From NCBI RefSeq assembly GCF_014256275.1, contig NZ_JACCFE010000002.1:1674001-1738000 (forward strand): a stretch of DNA of 64,000 nt. The letters are read 5' to 3'. Source of the DNA: Rhodococcus sp. 4CII (GTDB lineage Bacteria > Actinomycetota > Actinomycetes > Mycobacteriales > Mycobacteriaceae). Shown one piece after another: positions 35,050-43,275 of this stretch. The notes under the pieces were generated by a model, which saw only the letters and a list, made by a program, of their open reading frames with translations, did no database searches and was not told the origin of the DNA. The stretch's first letter is position 1; every line of letters starts with the position of its first letter. The position numbers and the translations under genes are program-made.

Positions 35050-35546
35050 TGGCGCCGGTGCGCCTCCTCCTCGGTGAAGTTGGGCGTCAGCCGCAGGTCC
35101 CGCAACGGCACCTCCCGGTCCGGACTGCGGACCTCGACGCGCACGGGGTCACCGGTCGCGTCGTCACTCAGTGCGAGGGGCGGTCCGTAATCGGCCTGAA
35201 GGTACTTGTCGCCCCACTGCATCAGCGCGAGGACGGCGGGCAGGAGGTCGCGCCCCTTCTCGGTGAGCACGTACTCGTACCGGGTGCGCTGCCCGGGTTC
35301 CCTGTACGGACTCCGCTCGAACAGGCCCTCCGTCGTCAATTTCCGCAGTCGGGCCGCCGCCACCGCCTCCGTGATGCCGACCCGTTGCGCGAAGTCGTCG
35401 AATCGCGTGGTGCCGTAATACGCCTCCCGCAGGATCAGGACGGCCGAACGCGTGCCGACGATGTCCATCGCCTTGGCGATGGAGCAGTGCGTCGTTCGCC
35501 AGGTGTCGCGATCTGCGAGAAAGCTGTCCAATCGTGCCGCGTCCAT
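35043..35546 (-). CDS. HxlR family transcriptional regulator
   Basis: The protein has 167 residues. The HxlR winged helix is clear: CSIAKAMDIVGTRSAVLILRE (with the Cys near the N-terminus), YGTTRFDDFAQRVGITEAV, ARLRKLTTEGLFERSPY and RYEYVLTEKGRDLLPAVLAL. Some family members sense electrophiles through that Cys. The C-terminal 40 residues are an extension without known domain. It is divergent from the thiolase gene, its probable target. Its coding end lies in the terminator palindrome. Confidence 0.92.
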   Translation of the reverse strand: MDAARLDSFLADRDTWRTTHCSIAKAMDIVGTRSAVLILREAYYGTTRFDDFAQRVGITEAVAAARLRKLTTEGLFERSPYREPGQRTRYEYVLTEKGRDLLPAVLALMQWGDKYLQADYGPPLALSDDATGDPVRVEVRSPDREVPLRDLRLTPNFTEEEAHRRHL

Positions 35547-35622
35547 GCCCCCATCATAGCTGACTTGCCAACTACATAGTCAGGTGTACAGTTCTGGCTA
35601 TGGCGAACTAAAGCCAGCATCC

Positions 35623-35663
35623 GTGAGTACTTGTCAACCGCCCCCCGGTCGACATGTACTCAC
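35623..35663 (+). promoter_or_regulatory. palindrome in the thiolase 5' region
   Basis: GTGAGTACTTGTCAACCG (35623-35640) pairs with CGGTCGACATGTACTCAC (35646-35663) with two mismatches. It sits just before the AAAGGA ribosome site of the thiolase gene. It resembles the terminator palindrome at the other end of the HxlR gene. It could be an operator, an attenuator hairpin or a repeat insertion. Confidence 0.65.
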
Positions 35664-35681
35664 AGCACCGAAAGGAATGTC

Positions 35682-36851
35682 ATGAGAGACGCCGTCATCG
35701 TCGAGGCCGTCCGTACGCCGATCGGCAAGGGCAAGCCCTCGGGTGCCCTGCACGGAGTGCATCCCGTCGACCTCCTCGCCCACAGCCTGTCGACCCTCGT
35801 CGAGCGCACGGGAATCGATCCCGCACTGATCGACGACGTCATCGGCGGCACCGTCACCCAGGTCGGCGACCAGAGCCAGAACATCACGCGCAGTGCACTT
35901 CTCGCCGCGGGGTATCCCGAATCCGTACCCGGCACGACCGTCGACCGTCAGTGCGGCAGCAGCCAGCAGGCCGTGCACTTCGCCGCGCAGGGCGTGATGT
36001 CCGGCGCCTACGACGTCGTCGTCGCCGCCGGCGTCGAATCGATGGGCCGGGTCCCGATGGGGTCCAGCGCCGTCGGCCGCGAGTCGATGGGTGTGGGTTT
36101 CGAACGCCGCTACCCCGACGGGCTCGTCCCGCAGGGAATCAGCGCCGAACTCATCGCCGCCCGATGGGGCCTCTCACGCACCCGGCTGGACGAGTTCGCC
36201 GCGTACAGCCACCAGAAGGCCGCGGCGGCAACGAGTGCCGGGAGCTTCGCGAAAGAACTCGCCGTCCTTCCCGAGTTGAGCGTGGACGAGGCCATTCGCC
36301 CGGACACGACCCTGGATGCGCTCGCCGGCCTGCGACCCGCCTTCCGCAGCGACGCCTACTCCACGAGGTTCCCTCAGATCGACTGGTCGATCACGGCGGG
36401 CAACAGCAGTCCCCTGTCGGACGGCAGTGCGGCGCTCATGATCACCACGAGCGAGATCGCGGCACGCCTGGGACTGCGGCCCCTGGCCCGGCTCCACAGC
36501 TTTGCCGTCGTCGGTGACGACCCGCTGATGATGCTCACCGCCGTCGTTCCCGCGACGCGCAAGGTGCTCCAGCGCAGCGGCCTCGACATCTCCGACATCG
36601 ACCTGTTCGAGGTCAACGAGGCCTTCGCGTCGGTGGTCCTGGCCTGGGCGGCAGACACCGGGGCAGACCTGGCTCGGGTCAACGTGCACGGCGGCGCCCT
36701 CGCGCTCGGACATCCCCTCGGGGCCAGCGGCGCACGGCTCATGACCACGCTGGTGAACGCCATGGAACAGCGCGGGGCCCGGTTCGGTCTGCAGACCATG
36801 TGCGAGGCCGGCGGACTCGCCAACGCCACGGTGCTGGAACGACTCGCGTGA
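35682..36851 (+). CDS. acetyl-CoA acetyltransferase / 3-ketoacyl-CoA thiolase
   Basis: The protein has 389 residues from ATG 35682, with AAAGGA at 35671-35676. The acylated nucleophile Cys91 is in TTVDRQCGSSQQAVHF. The His of the C-terminal half is in GGALALGHPLGASGARL, and the second Cys is in LQTMCEAGGLAN. MRDAVIVEAVRTPIGKG is a typical degradative-thiolase start. The chain-length preference cannot be told. No acyl-CoA dehydrogenase or hydratase genes are next to it. The divergent HxlR gene is the likely regulator. Confidence 0.93.
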   Translation: MRDAVIVEAVRTPIGKGKPSGALHGVHPVDLLAHSLSTLVERTGIDPALIDDVIGGTVTQVGDQSQNITRSALLAAGYPESVPGTTVDRQCGSSQQAVHFAAQGVMSGAYDVVVAAGVESMGRVPMGSSAVGRESMGVGFERRYPDGLVPQGISAELIAARWGLSRTRLDEFAAYSHQKAAAATSAGSFAKELAVLPELSVDEAIRPDTTLDALAGLRPAFRSDAYSTRFPQIDWSITAGNSSPLSDGSAALMITTSEIAARLGLRPLARLHSFAVVGDDPLMMLTAVVPATRKVLQRSGLDISDIDLFEVNEAFASVVLAWAADTGADLARVNVHGGALALGHPLGASGARLMTTLVNAMEQRGARFGLQTMCEAGGLANATVLERLA

Positions 36852-36871
36852 GCCGGCGGAAGTAGTTCAGA

Positions 36872-37828
36872 TCAGCCGTTCCGGCGGGCGACCGCGTCTC
36901 CCACCGCACGGAGCGATGTCCGCAGCGAGTGCGGTTGGAGCACTTCGACTCCCCCGCCGAGAGCGGTCAACTGGTCGAGTGCCACGTCCTCGGCCTCGAG
37001 CACCAGGTCGACGGTCACCCAGCCTTCGTCGTCCGGCGGACCGGGTTCGACGCGCGCGGCCTCCACTCCGACGACCCGGGGCAGTCGGCGCCACGACGCG
37101 GGGGAGAGCCGCACTCGGCATCCGAACCTCAGGAGGGCACGATCGAATTCGGCCGTCGAGGCCGTCCACCACGCGCCGAGGTCGAAGTGTTCGGGCCGCG
37201 TCGCCGGCTGCTCGAGCACGGCCGCGGCACCGATCCGCGACACCCGGTACGACAGCGTCCGTCCGCGATGCTGCGCGACGAGATACCAGACACCCGCCTT
37301 CGCGACCAGGCCCAGCGGATCGAGTGTTCGTGCCGCCGAACGACTTCCCTTGCGGTAACGGATGGCGAGGCGTCGCCCCGCGAGCACCGCCGACGCGACC
37401 ACCGGCAGGTGACCGTGGTCGCGGGGCGCGTCGAACCAGCCGGGAGCGTCGACGTACAGCCGATCCCGCCACAGCCGGGCTCCGGCGCGCAGCGGACTCG
37501 GCAACGCCCTCAACAGCTTCGACTGCGCCGCCGCGCTGACGTCGCGCAGGCCGAGGTCGTCGGCGATCGACGGGACACCCAGCAACATCAGCGCGGACGT
37601 CTCCTCCCCCGTCATCCCGCCGAGTTTCGACTGCCAGCCGTCGAGCAACCGGATTCCGCCGCCGGGGCCGCTCTCCGTCCACAGCGGAACCCCGGCCGCC
37701 GACAACGCCGTGACGTCGCGATACACCGTGCGGACGGAGACGCCGAGTTCGTCCGCCAACTGCTGTGCGGTAGCACCGCGACTGCCCTCCAGACGCAGCA
37801 TCACCTCGACGAGCCTGCTCGAACGCAT
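36872..37828 (-). CDS. WYL-domain (YafY/DeoR-like) transcriptional regulator
   Basis: The protein has 318 residues. The N-terminal HTH_11 domain reads RSSRLVEVMLRLEGSRGATAQQLADELGVSVRTVYRDVTALS. LWTESGPGGGIRLLDGW is the wing typical of YafY proteins. The WYL domain contains AIRYRKGS, LDPLGLVAKAGVWYLVAQHRG and SYRVSRIG. The C-terminal WCX region spans about residues 225-318. WYL domains bind nucleotides or nucleic acid ligands. It is divergent from a pyridoxamine-oxidase-like gene, and an 8-bp perfect inverted repeat lies between them. The N-terminus at ATG 37828 fits the family. Confidence 0.93.
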   Translation of the reverse strand: MRSSRLVEVMLRLEGSRGATAQQLADELGVSVRTVYRDVTALSAAGVPLWTESGPGGGIRLLDGWQSKLGGMTGEETSALMLLGVPSIADDLGLRDVSAAAQSKLLRALPSPLRAGARLWRDRLYVDAPGWFDAPRDHGHLPVVASAVLAGRRLAIRYRKGSRSAARTLDPLGLVAKAGVWYLVAQHRGRTLSYRVSRIGAAAVLEQPATRPEHFDLGAWWTASTAEFDRALLRFGCRVRLSPASWRRLPRVVGVEAARVEPGPPDDEGWVTVDLVLEAEDVALDQLTALGGGVEVLQPHSLRTSLRAVGDAVARRNG

Positions 37829-37848
37829 TCATCGAGTCTAGGGACAAT

Positions 37849-37869
37849 CCCTGACAGTAGATGTCAGGG
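37849..37869. promoter_or_regulatory. operator-like inverted repeat CCCTGACA-N5-TGTCAGGG
   Basis: A perfect 8-base inverted repeat lies in the 63-base divergent region between the WYL regulator and the pyridoxamine-oxidase-like gene. It is a likely binding site of the WYL protein. Confidence 0.65.
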
Positions 37870-37891
37870 ATGGGGGCGCACACTGGTCGGC

Positions 37892-38353
37892 ATGACCAAC
37901 TGGACGCAGTTCGAGACCGAAGCACCCGACCTCGCCACGGCCGTCGCCGCACGCTTCGGAGCCCACAAGCACCACGTGCTGGCGACACTCCGCAGGGATG
38001 GCTCACCGCGGGTGAGCGGCACCGAGGTCGAGTTCTACGAAGGCGCGTTGCTGCTCGGTTCGATGGTCGGCGCGCGCAAAGTGCGGGACCTGCAACGTGA
38101 TCCGCGGTTCTCCCTGCACAGCAACCCCGGTCACCACACGATGGAGGGCGGCGACGCCAAGATCAGCGGCCGCGCGGAGGAGATCCTCGGGGAACGCAAG
38201 CAGCAGATCGTCGACCACTACCCGGACGAGATCCCCGAGGCGGACGTCTTCGAACTCGGTCTCGACGAGGTCGTGCTCACCACGGTCGACGGCGACCACC
38301 TGTACGTCGACCTGTGGCGGCCGGGCGCCGGAGTCACCCGGTTCACGAAATGA
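37892..38353 (+). CDS. pyridoxamine 5'-phosphate oxidase-like (split-barrel flavin/F420) protein
   Basis: The protein has 153 residues from ATG 37892. The split beta-barrel pattern is clear: HVLATLRRDGSPRVSGTEVEF, LLLGSMVGARKVRDLQRDP and RFSLHSNPG. The phosphate-contact 'ARKVRDLQRDPRF' stretch is typical of actinobacterial FMN- or F420-binding proteins of this family. Substrate unknown. It is divergent from the WYL regulator and probably its target. A hairpin terminator follows. Confidence 0.88.
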   Translation: MTNWTQFETEAPDLATAVAARFGAHKHHVLATLRRDGSPRVSGTEVEFYEGALLLGSMVGARKVRDLQRDPRFSLHSNPGHHTMEGGDAKISGRAEEILGERKQQIVDHYPDEIPEADVFELGLDEVVLTTVDGDHLYVDLWRPGAGVTRFTK

Positions 38354-38354
38354 C

Positions 38355-38382
38355 GGTCACTGCGTTGAACGACGCAGTGACC
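38355..38382. terminator. bidirectional hairpin terminator
   Basis: GGTCACTGCGT and ACGCAGTGACC pair perfectly around a 6-base loop. The hairpin lies right after the split-barrel gene and before the convergent cation exporter gene. Confidence 0.8.
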
Positions 38383-38427
38383 CGGAGCGATTGCCCGCCG
38401 CAATACCGGACGAAACCGACACGACTC

Positions 38428-39354
38428 CTACCAGGTGACGTTCTCGGCGCAGTGCCGTCCGTTGGCGGTGGATTCGACCTGGACCGTAGCGTGCGACAGT
38501 TGATGACTCTCCAGGACCGTCCGCGCGGATTCGAGGACCGCGGACGAATCGGCGTCGGTCGTGAGATGGACGGTGGCAACGTCCATTCCCGTGGTGAGCG
38601 TCCACACGTGGAGGTCGTGGACGCCGGTGACGCCGGGCAGCGCTTCGAGGTCGGCCTGCACGCCCTCGACATCGACGTCGGCCGGGGAGGCCTGGGTGAG
38701 GATGCGCAGCGATGCGGCGGCCAGTTTCATCGCTCGCGGTACCACCCACAGCGAGATCAGAACACCGACGATGATGTCGGCGTAGGTCCAGTTGAACAAC
38801 AGCACGAGGGCGCCGGCGATGAGCACGCCGACACTGCCGACGGCGTCCGCGAGCACTTCGAGATATGCGCCGCGGACGGCGAGGCTGTCCTTGGAATCGG
38901 CGCGCAGCATCAGCATCACCACGAGATTCGCGGCGAGACCGACGGCGGCGGTGAGGATGAGCGCCAGTCCGGGAAGTTCGGGTGCGTCGCCGATGCGGGA
39001 GATCGCCTCGTAGAACACCCAGATAGCGACGGCGAGCAGCATCGCGGCGTTGGCCATGGCGGTGAGCACTTCGGCGCGGTGCCAGCCGAACGTCCGGGCC
39101 GCGGTGGCACTGCCCTTGCGGGCCAGGAGGAGCGCGACGAGCCCCATCGACATGCCGACGACGTCGGTGAGCATGTGCCCGGCGTCGGCGAGCAGCGACA
39201 GCGAGTTGACGGCCAGACCCACCCCGGCCTCGAGGAACAGGAACGCGACCAGAATGACGAGGGCCACCGCCATGCGACGGATCCGCGCGCGAGACGGCCC
39301 CACCTCACTGCCGCCTTGCGTGTGGCCGTGTGAATGGCCGTGTCCGACACCCAT
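38428..39354 (-). CDS. cation diffusion facilitator (CzcD/ZitB-type) metal exporter
   Basis: The protein has 308 residues from ATG 39354, preceded by GGAGGAGG. A longer start at 39402 would overlap the operator and is rejected. The His-rich head (GHGHSHGH) is followed by six membrane helices. Metal-site motifs are NSLSLLADAGHMLTD (HxxxD-type, helix 2) and EVLADAVGSVGVL (helix 5). The cytoplasmic C-terminal domain contains GVTGVHDLHVWTLTTGMDVAT. It should export Zn2+ or Co2+/Cd2+ in exchange for protons. The upstream palindrome looks like an ArsR/SmtB-type operator. Confidence 0.94.
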   Translation of the reverse strand: MGVGHGHSHGHTQGGSEVGPSRARIRRMAVALVILVAFLFLEAGVGLAVNSLSLLADAGHMLTDVVGMSMGLVALLLARKGSATAARTFGWHRAEVLTAMANAAMLLAVAIWVFYEAISRIGDAPELPGLALILTAAVGLAANLVVMLMLRADSKDSLAVRGAYLEVLADAVGSVGVLIAGALVLLFNWTYADIIVGVLISLWVVPRAMKLAAASLRILTQASPADVDVEGVQADLEALPGVTGVHDLHVWTLTTGMDVATVHLTTDADSSAVLESARTVLESHQLSHATVQVESTANGRHCAENVTW

Positions 39355-39380
39355 GCCTGAGCCTCCTCCCGAGTTTTGCC

Positions 39381-39408
39381 GATCATATGCGTACATGCGC
39401 ATATGATC
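39381..39408 (-). promoter_or_regulatory. ArsR/SmtB-type metal operator
   Basis: GATCATATGCG-TACATG-CGCATATGATC is a perfect 11-base inverted repeat with a 6-base spacer. It is AT-rich against the local GC and lies 27 bases before the start of the cation exporter gene. The layout matches operators of ArsR/SmtB metal sensors (12-2-12 type). No such regulator gene is adjacent. Confidence 0.75.
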
Positions 39409-39436
39409 AACAGTGTGCTCGGCCGGTCGGATTCGG

Positions 39437-40582
39437 TCAGAGTTCGGGACGGTAGGCGGGCTTCTCCACGGTCGGCGGCAGGGTGGCGATGGCCGAGATC
39501 CGCTTCAGGCCCGCCACCTGCAGGAGGTCGACGGTCAGCGACCGGATCTGCGCGAACACGACGGTGGCCGACAATCCCGCATTCTCGACCAGTTCCGGTT
39601 TCAACCCGGACGCGACCGAACGCAGCACCCGCGCCGCCTCGGCCTGATCGGGTTGCTGCCCCGGATCGGCGAGCGCCATCAGCCGCAGCGTCTCCAGGGC
39701 GTGGGAGAGTTTCTCCACCTGGTCGACGAGCCGCGGGTTCAGGATCTCGTCGTCGCGCACCAGCGAGAGCGAACGCCGCGCCAGCACCCGGATGTTGCGC
39801 AGTGCGTTGTCGAGTGGGTCCGCAGCGGCGGTCAACCGTTCGAGTCGGCCGCGGGTATTCCAGTACAACGGCGAGATGCGGCTGATCTCCCGGCCGCCGG
39901 CGAGGTGGGTCCGCAGGGTGTCGATGGACGCCTGGGTGGCCCGCGCCTTCCTCAGCGCCTCCTCGATGGGTTTGTCGTCGTTGGCCACCAGCCCGTCGGC
40001 CACCAACTGCATCACCTCGGACGAGGTTCCGAGGATGTTGGCGGCATACTTGCGGGCCCGACCCACGGGATGCGTGGGAATCAGCGCGACCACGGCGATG
40101 CCCACCAGACCACCGGTCAGGGCGTCCACCATCCGGTTGATGCCCGCGGTGCCCCCGGGCGGCAGGAGCGTCGCCACGAGCACCGCGGAGTTACCCGCCT
40201 GCATCGAGAAGATCGGGCCGCTGTTCAGCAGCACCGCCGCCGACATCGCCAGCACCACGACGAGCGTGATCTGCCAGGCGCCGCTCCCGATGACGGAGAC
40301 GATGAGGTCACCGACCCCGATCCCGATCGTGACCCCGGCCACCAGCTCGACGGAACGCCGCAGGCGGGCACCGAGGGACAACCCCAGCGACACCACCGCC
40401 GCGATCGGCGCGAAGAACGGCGTCGGGTGGCCGATCACCACAGTCGCCACCCACCACGCGGCGCCGGCCGCCACCGCACACTGCAGGATGGGCAATGCCG
40501 ACACCCGCAGCCGCTGGACCGAGGTCCTCAGCCCGTCGGTGCTGCGGAGTTTCGCCGAGCTGAGGGCGTTACCCGACGCCAA
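39437..40582 (-). CDS. FUSC family membrane protein
   Basis: The protein has about 381 residues. The start is uncertain: TTG 40582 just overlaps the end of the DUF3151 gene, while longer frames run deep inside it. The N-terminal half has about six helices (ILQCAVAAGAAWWVATVVIG, PFFAPIAAVVSLGLSLGARL, GVTIGIGVGDLIVSVIGSG). This is the fusaric-acid-resistance/aromatic-acid exporter-like repeat. The C-terminal half is cytoplasmic and helical. In other bacteria such proteins export aromatic acids, but many actinobacterial members are uncharacterised. It is probably co-transcribed with the DUF3151 gene. Confidence 0.8.
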   Translation of the reverse strand: MASGNALSSAKLRSTDGLRTSVQRLRVSALPILQCAVAAGAAWWVATVVIGHPTPFFAPIAAVVSLGLSLGARLRRSVELVAGVTIGIGVGDLIVSVIGSGAWQITLVVVLAMSAAVLLNSGPIFSMQAGNSAVLVATLLPPGGTAGINRMVDALTGGLVGIAVVALIPTHPVGRARKYAANILGTSSEVMQLVADGLVANDDKPIEEALRKARATQASIDTLRTHLAGGREISRISPLYWNTRGRLERLTAAADPLDNALRNIRVLARRSLSLVRDDEILNPRLVDQVEKLSHALETLRLMALADPGQQPDQAEAARVLRSVASGLKPELVENAGLSATVVFAQIRSLTVDLLQVAGLKRISAIATLPPTVEKPAYRPEL

Positions 40583-40985
40583 GCGCTTCGGCAGCTCGGG
40601 GATCGCAGTCCTCGAGGAGGTCGAGGCAGCGCGCGTACTCGTCCGTCTCGCCGATCGCCTTCGCCGCCTTCGCCAGGACGGCGACGCAGCGGAGGAATCC
40701 CCGGTTGGGTTCGTGGCCGTAGGGCACCGGGCCGAAACCCTTCCAGCCGTTGCGACGCAGCTGGTCGAGACCACGGTGGTACCCGGTGCGTGCGTAGGCG
40801 TAGGCGGCGATGGTCTCGTCCGCATCGAAGGCCGCCTCGGCCAGGTATGCCCACGCGATCGATGCGGTGGGGTGGGCGGCTGCCACAGAAGCAGGATCCT
40901 CGTGGTTCAACAGGGCCGACTCGGCCTCGTCGTCCCCGGGAAGCAGCGTGGGCTGTGGTCCGAGAAGGTCACCGAAAGACGTCAT
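40569..40985 (-). CDS. DUF3151 protein (Rv0360c-like)
   Basis: The protein has 138 residues from ATG 40985. MTSFGDLLGPQPTLLPGD is the typical start. HPTASIAWAYLAEAAFD, YAYARTGYHRGLDQLRRNGWKG and FLRCVAVLAKAAKAIGETDE form the all-helical DUF3151 body. The family is restricted to actinobacteria and lies next to fba in most, as in M. tuberculosis (Rv0360c). Function unknown. The end overlaps the FUSC gene start by about 14 bases. Confidence 0.9.
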   Translation of the reverse strand: MTSFGDLLGPQPTLLPGDDEAESALLNHEDPASVAAAHPTASIAWAYLAEAAFDADETIAAYAYARTGYHRGLDQLRRNGWKGFGPVPYGHEPNRGFLRCVAVLAKAAKAIGETDEYARCLDLLEDCDPRAAEALGVG

Positions 40986-41123
40986 GCGCCCATTGTGCCC
41001 CCGACGCGGCGCCGTCACTGCGTCGGCCCGCGTCCGCGACGCGCCCTCTCGTGGTCTCCGACGACGCACGCAGTCGATAGGCTGCCCCCAACGTTCATTT
41101 CTCTGCAGACCGAGGGGCAGCGC

Positions 41124-42179
41124 GTGCAGGACCCGAAGAAAGACGAATCGACTCAGAAGCCGGCGTCGGACACACCGTCCGCCGCGGAGGAGACACCCGC
41201 GAAGTCGGCGGGGGGCACCGAACCCGCCGCAGCCGCGACGAAGTCGCCGGAGCCCAAGCCCCCGCAGAAGAAGGTTCCCGAGAAAGCGGCCGGACCGAAA
41301 CCCGAGGAACCGCCGGCGCCGCTGCCCAAGCCTCCGGCACCGCGCCCGCAGGCGGCGAAACCGGACGAGAAGACGTCCGAGGCCGCCACGACGGCGATCC
41401 CGATGCAGAAGGGCGCGCCCGCGTCGGCCGATGCGGCGACCATGAAGATGCACCGCACACCGACCGCGCAGAACCCGCAGAACCCGCAGGCTCAGGGGCA
41501 GTCGAAGCCGGCGTCCGACGGGGAGACGGTCGCGATCCCCGTGACGAAGCCGGCGGTCCCGGCGACGCCTCCGCCGCCCCGGCCCGCCGCCACGCAAGCG
41601 AGCCGGCCTCAGCCCCAGCAGCCGCAGAGCGCGCGGCCCGTACCTCCGCCGCCCGCGCCCCCGAAGGCCGCACCGCAGCGGGTGCTGCCACCTCAGCAGA
41701 GCGCACCGCAGCGTGTCGTCGCGGCCGGGAAGCCGCAGAAGAAGCACGGGAAGGCGTGGCTGTTCGCCGCGATCGCCGCCGGCGTGATCGTCGTCGCCGC
41801 CATCGCCGTCGCCGGTGTGGTCGTCTACAGCAACAACCGGGCCGAGAACTCCCCCGAGGCCCAGGTGCAGGGCACGATCGACACGTTCGTCGCGGCACTC
41901 ACCCAGGGCGATCTGGCGACGCTGCGCACCAGCACGTGCGGCAGCCTCGCCGAGTACTACCAGGGAATTTCCGATCAGGACTTCGCCGAGGTCCACCAGG
42001 TCGCCGTCACGCAGCAGAACATTCCGGTGGTCGGCGGCGTCGACGCCGTGCAGATCACCGGCGACACCGCCATCGCCCAGGTGAAGGCCCACACAGCCGC
42101 CAACCCCGGAGAGCAGTCGTGGCGCACGTTCAATCTCGAAAAGGTCGACGGCACCTGGAAGATCTGCGATCCACGGTAG
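41124..42179 (+). CDS. single-pass membrane protein with Pro-rich cytoplasmic part (Rv0361-like)
   Basis: The protein has 351 residues from GTG 41124, with GAGGGG at 41112-41117. Residues 1-210 are Pro/Ala/Lys-rich and disordered, with repeated PPAP, KPP and QNPQNPQ units. A membrane helix follows at about 215-237 (WLFAAIAAGVIVVAAIAVAGVVV). The outer domain (about 240-351) has TIDTFVAALTQGDLATLRTST and ends WRTFNLEKVDGTWKICDPR, an NTF2/DUF4878-like fold. Rv0361 has the same place and layout. The role is unknown, possibly envelope-related. A dispersed-repeat terminator follows. Confidence 0.85.
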   Translation: MQDPKKDESTQKPASDTPSAAEETPAKSAGGTEPAAAATKSPEPKPPQKKVPEKAAGPKPEEPPAPLPKPPAPRPQAAKPDEKTSEAATTAIPMQKGAPASADAATMKMHRTPTAQNPQNPQAQGQSKPASDGETVAIPVTKPAVPATPPPPRPAATQASRPQPQQPQSARPVPPPPAPPKAAPQRVLPPQQSAPQRVVAAGKPQKKHGKAWLFAAIAAGVIVVAAIAVAGVVVYSNNRAENSPEAQVQGTIDTFVAALTQGDLATLRTSTCGSLAEYYQGISDQDFAEVHQVAVTQQNIPVVGGVDAVQITGDTAIAQVKAHTAANPGEQSWRTFNLEKVDGTWKICDPR

Positions 42180-42187
42180 AAAGCACT

Positions 42188-42227
42188 GTGCGCCTTTCCG
42201 GTAGCGGGAACTACCAGAAAGGCGCAC
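42188..42227. terminator. bidirectional hairpin terminator, dispersed-repeat type A
   Basis: GTGCGCCTTTCCGGTAG pairs with CTACCAGAAAGGCGCAC with one mismatch. It lies between the convergent Rv0361-like and fba genes. It is nearly identical to 4020-4059, 38 kb away. Confidence 0.85.
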
Positions 42228-42240
42228 GAGCGCGAAGCGC

Positions 42241-43275
42241 CTATCCGGAGACGGAGCGTCCCGCGGACTTGAGGTCGTTGCAGGCCTCGATGACGCGGGC
42301 CGTCATGCCGGCCTCGGCCTTCTTTAGGTAACTGCGGGGGTCGTAGACCTTCTTGTCGCCCACCTCGCCGTCGACCTTCAGGACGCCGTCGTAGTTGACG
42401 AACATGTGGCCCACGATCGGACGGGTGAACGCGTACTGAGTGTCGGTGTCGACGTTCATCTTGACGACGCCGTAGTTCAGCGCAGCCTCGATCTCCGACT
42501 TCAGCGAACCCGAGCCGCCGTGGAAGACGAAGTCGAACGGCTTCGAGCTCTCGGGCAGCCCCAGCTTGGCGGCGGCGACCTTCTGGCCGGTCTCGAGCAC
42601 CTCGGGACGCAGCTTCACGTTGCCCGGCTTGTAGACGCCGTGCACGTTGCCGAACGTGGCGGCAAGCAGGTACTTGCCCTTCTCGCCGGTGCCGAGCGCG
42701 TCGACGGTCTTCTCGAAGTCCTCGGGCGACGTGTACAGCTTGTCGTTGATCTCGGCTTCCACGCCGTCCTCTTCACCACCGACGACACCGATCTCGACCT
42801 CGAGGATGATGTTCGCGGCCTTCGCCTTCGCGAGGAGTTCCTGGGCGATCTCCAGGTTCTCGTCGATCGGCACTGCCGAGCCGTCCCACATGTGGGACTG
42901 GAACAGCGGGTTGCGGCCGGCCTCGACGCGCTGGCGGGAGATCTCCAGCAGCGGCCGGACGAACGTGTCGAGCTTGTCCTTGGGACAGTGATCGGTGTGC
43001 AGGGCGATCGTGACGTCGTACTTCGCGGCGATCACGTGAGCGAATTCGGCGAGTGCGACCGCGCCGGTCACCATGTCCTTGACGCCCAGGCCCGAACCGA
43101 ACTCGGCGCCACCCGTCGAGAACTGGATGATGCCGTCGCTGCCGGCATCCGCGAAGCCCTTGATGGCGGCGTTGATGGTTTCGGAAGAAGTGCAGTTGAT
43201 GGCGGGGAAGGCAAAGGAGTGCTCCTTGGCCCGACCAAGCATCTCGGCGTAGACCTCGGGAGTCGCGATTGGCAC
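42241..43275 (-). CDS. fba: fructose-bisphosphate aldolase, class II
   Basis: Fba cleaves fructose-1,6-bisphosphate to dihydroxyacetone phosphate and glyceraldehyde-3-phosphate. It has 344 residues from GTG 43275, with GGAGGA upstream. The zinc-binding segment is VTIALHTDHCPKDKLD. Further ligands and phosphate contacts lie in ILEVEIGVVGGEEDGVEA, AATFGNVHGVYKPGNV, FVFHGGSGSLKSEI and KMNVDTDTQYAFTRP. This is the class IIA type found in mycobacteria (Rv0363c, same place). It has a dispersed-repeat terminator at its end. Confidence 0.97.
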   Translation of the reverse strand: MPIATPEVYAEMLGRAKEHSFAFPAINCTSSETINAAIKGFADAGSDGIIQFSTGGAEFGSGLGVKDMVTGAVALAEFAHVIAAKYDVTIALHTDHCPKDKLDTFVRPLLEISRQRVEAGRNPLFQSHMWDGSAVPIDENLEIAQELLAKAKAANIILEVEIGVVGGEEDGVEAEINDKLYTSPEDFEKTVDALGTGEKGKYLLAATFGNVHGVYKPGNVKLRPEVLETGQKVAAAKLGLPESSKPFDFVFHGGSGSLKSEIEAALNYGVVKMNVDTDTQYAFTRPIVGHMFVNYDGVLKVDGEVGDKKVYDPRSYLKKAEAGMTARVIEACNDLKSAGRSVSG

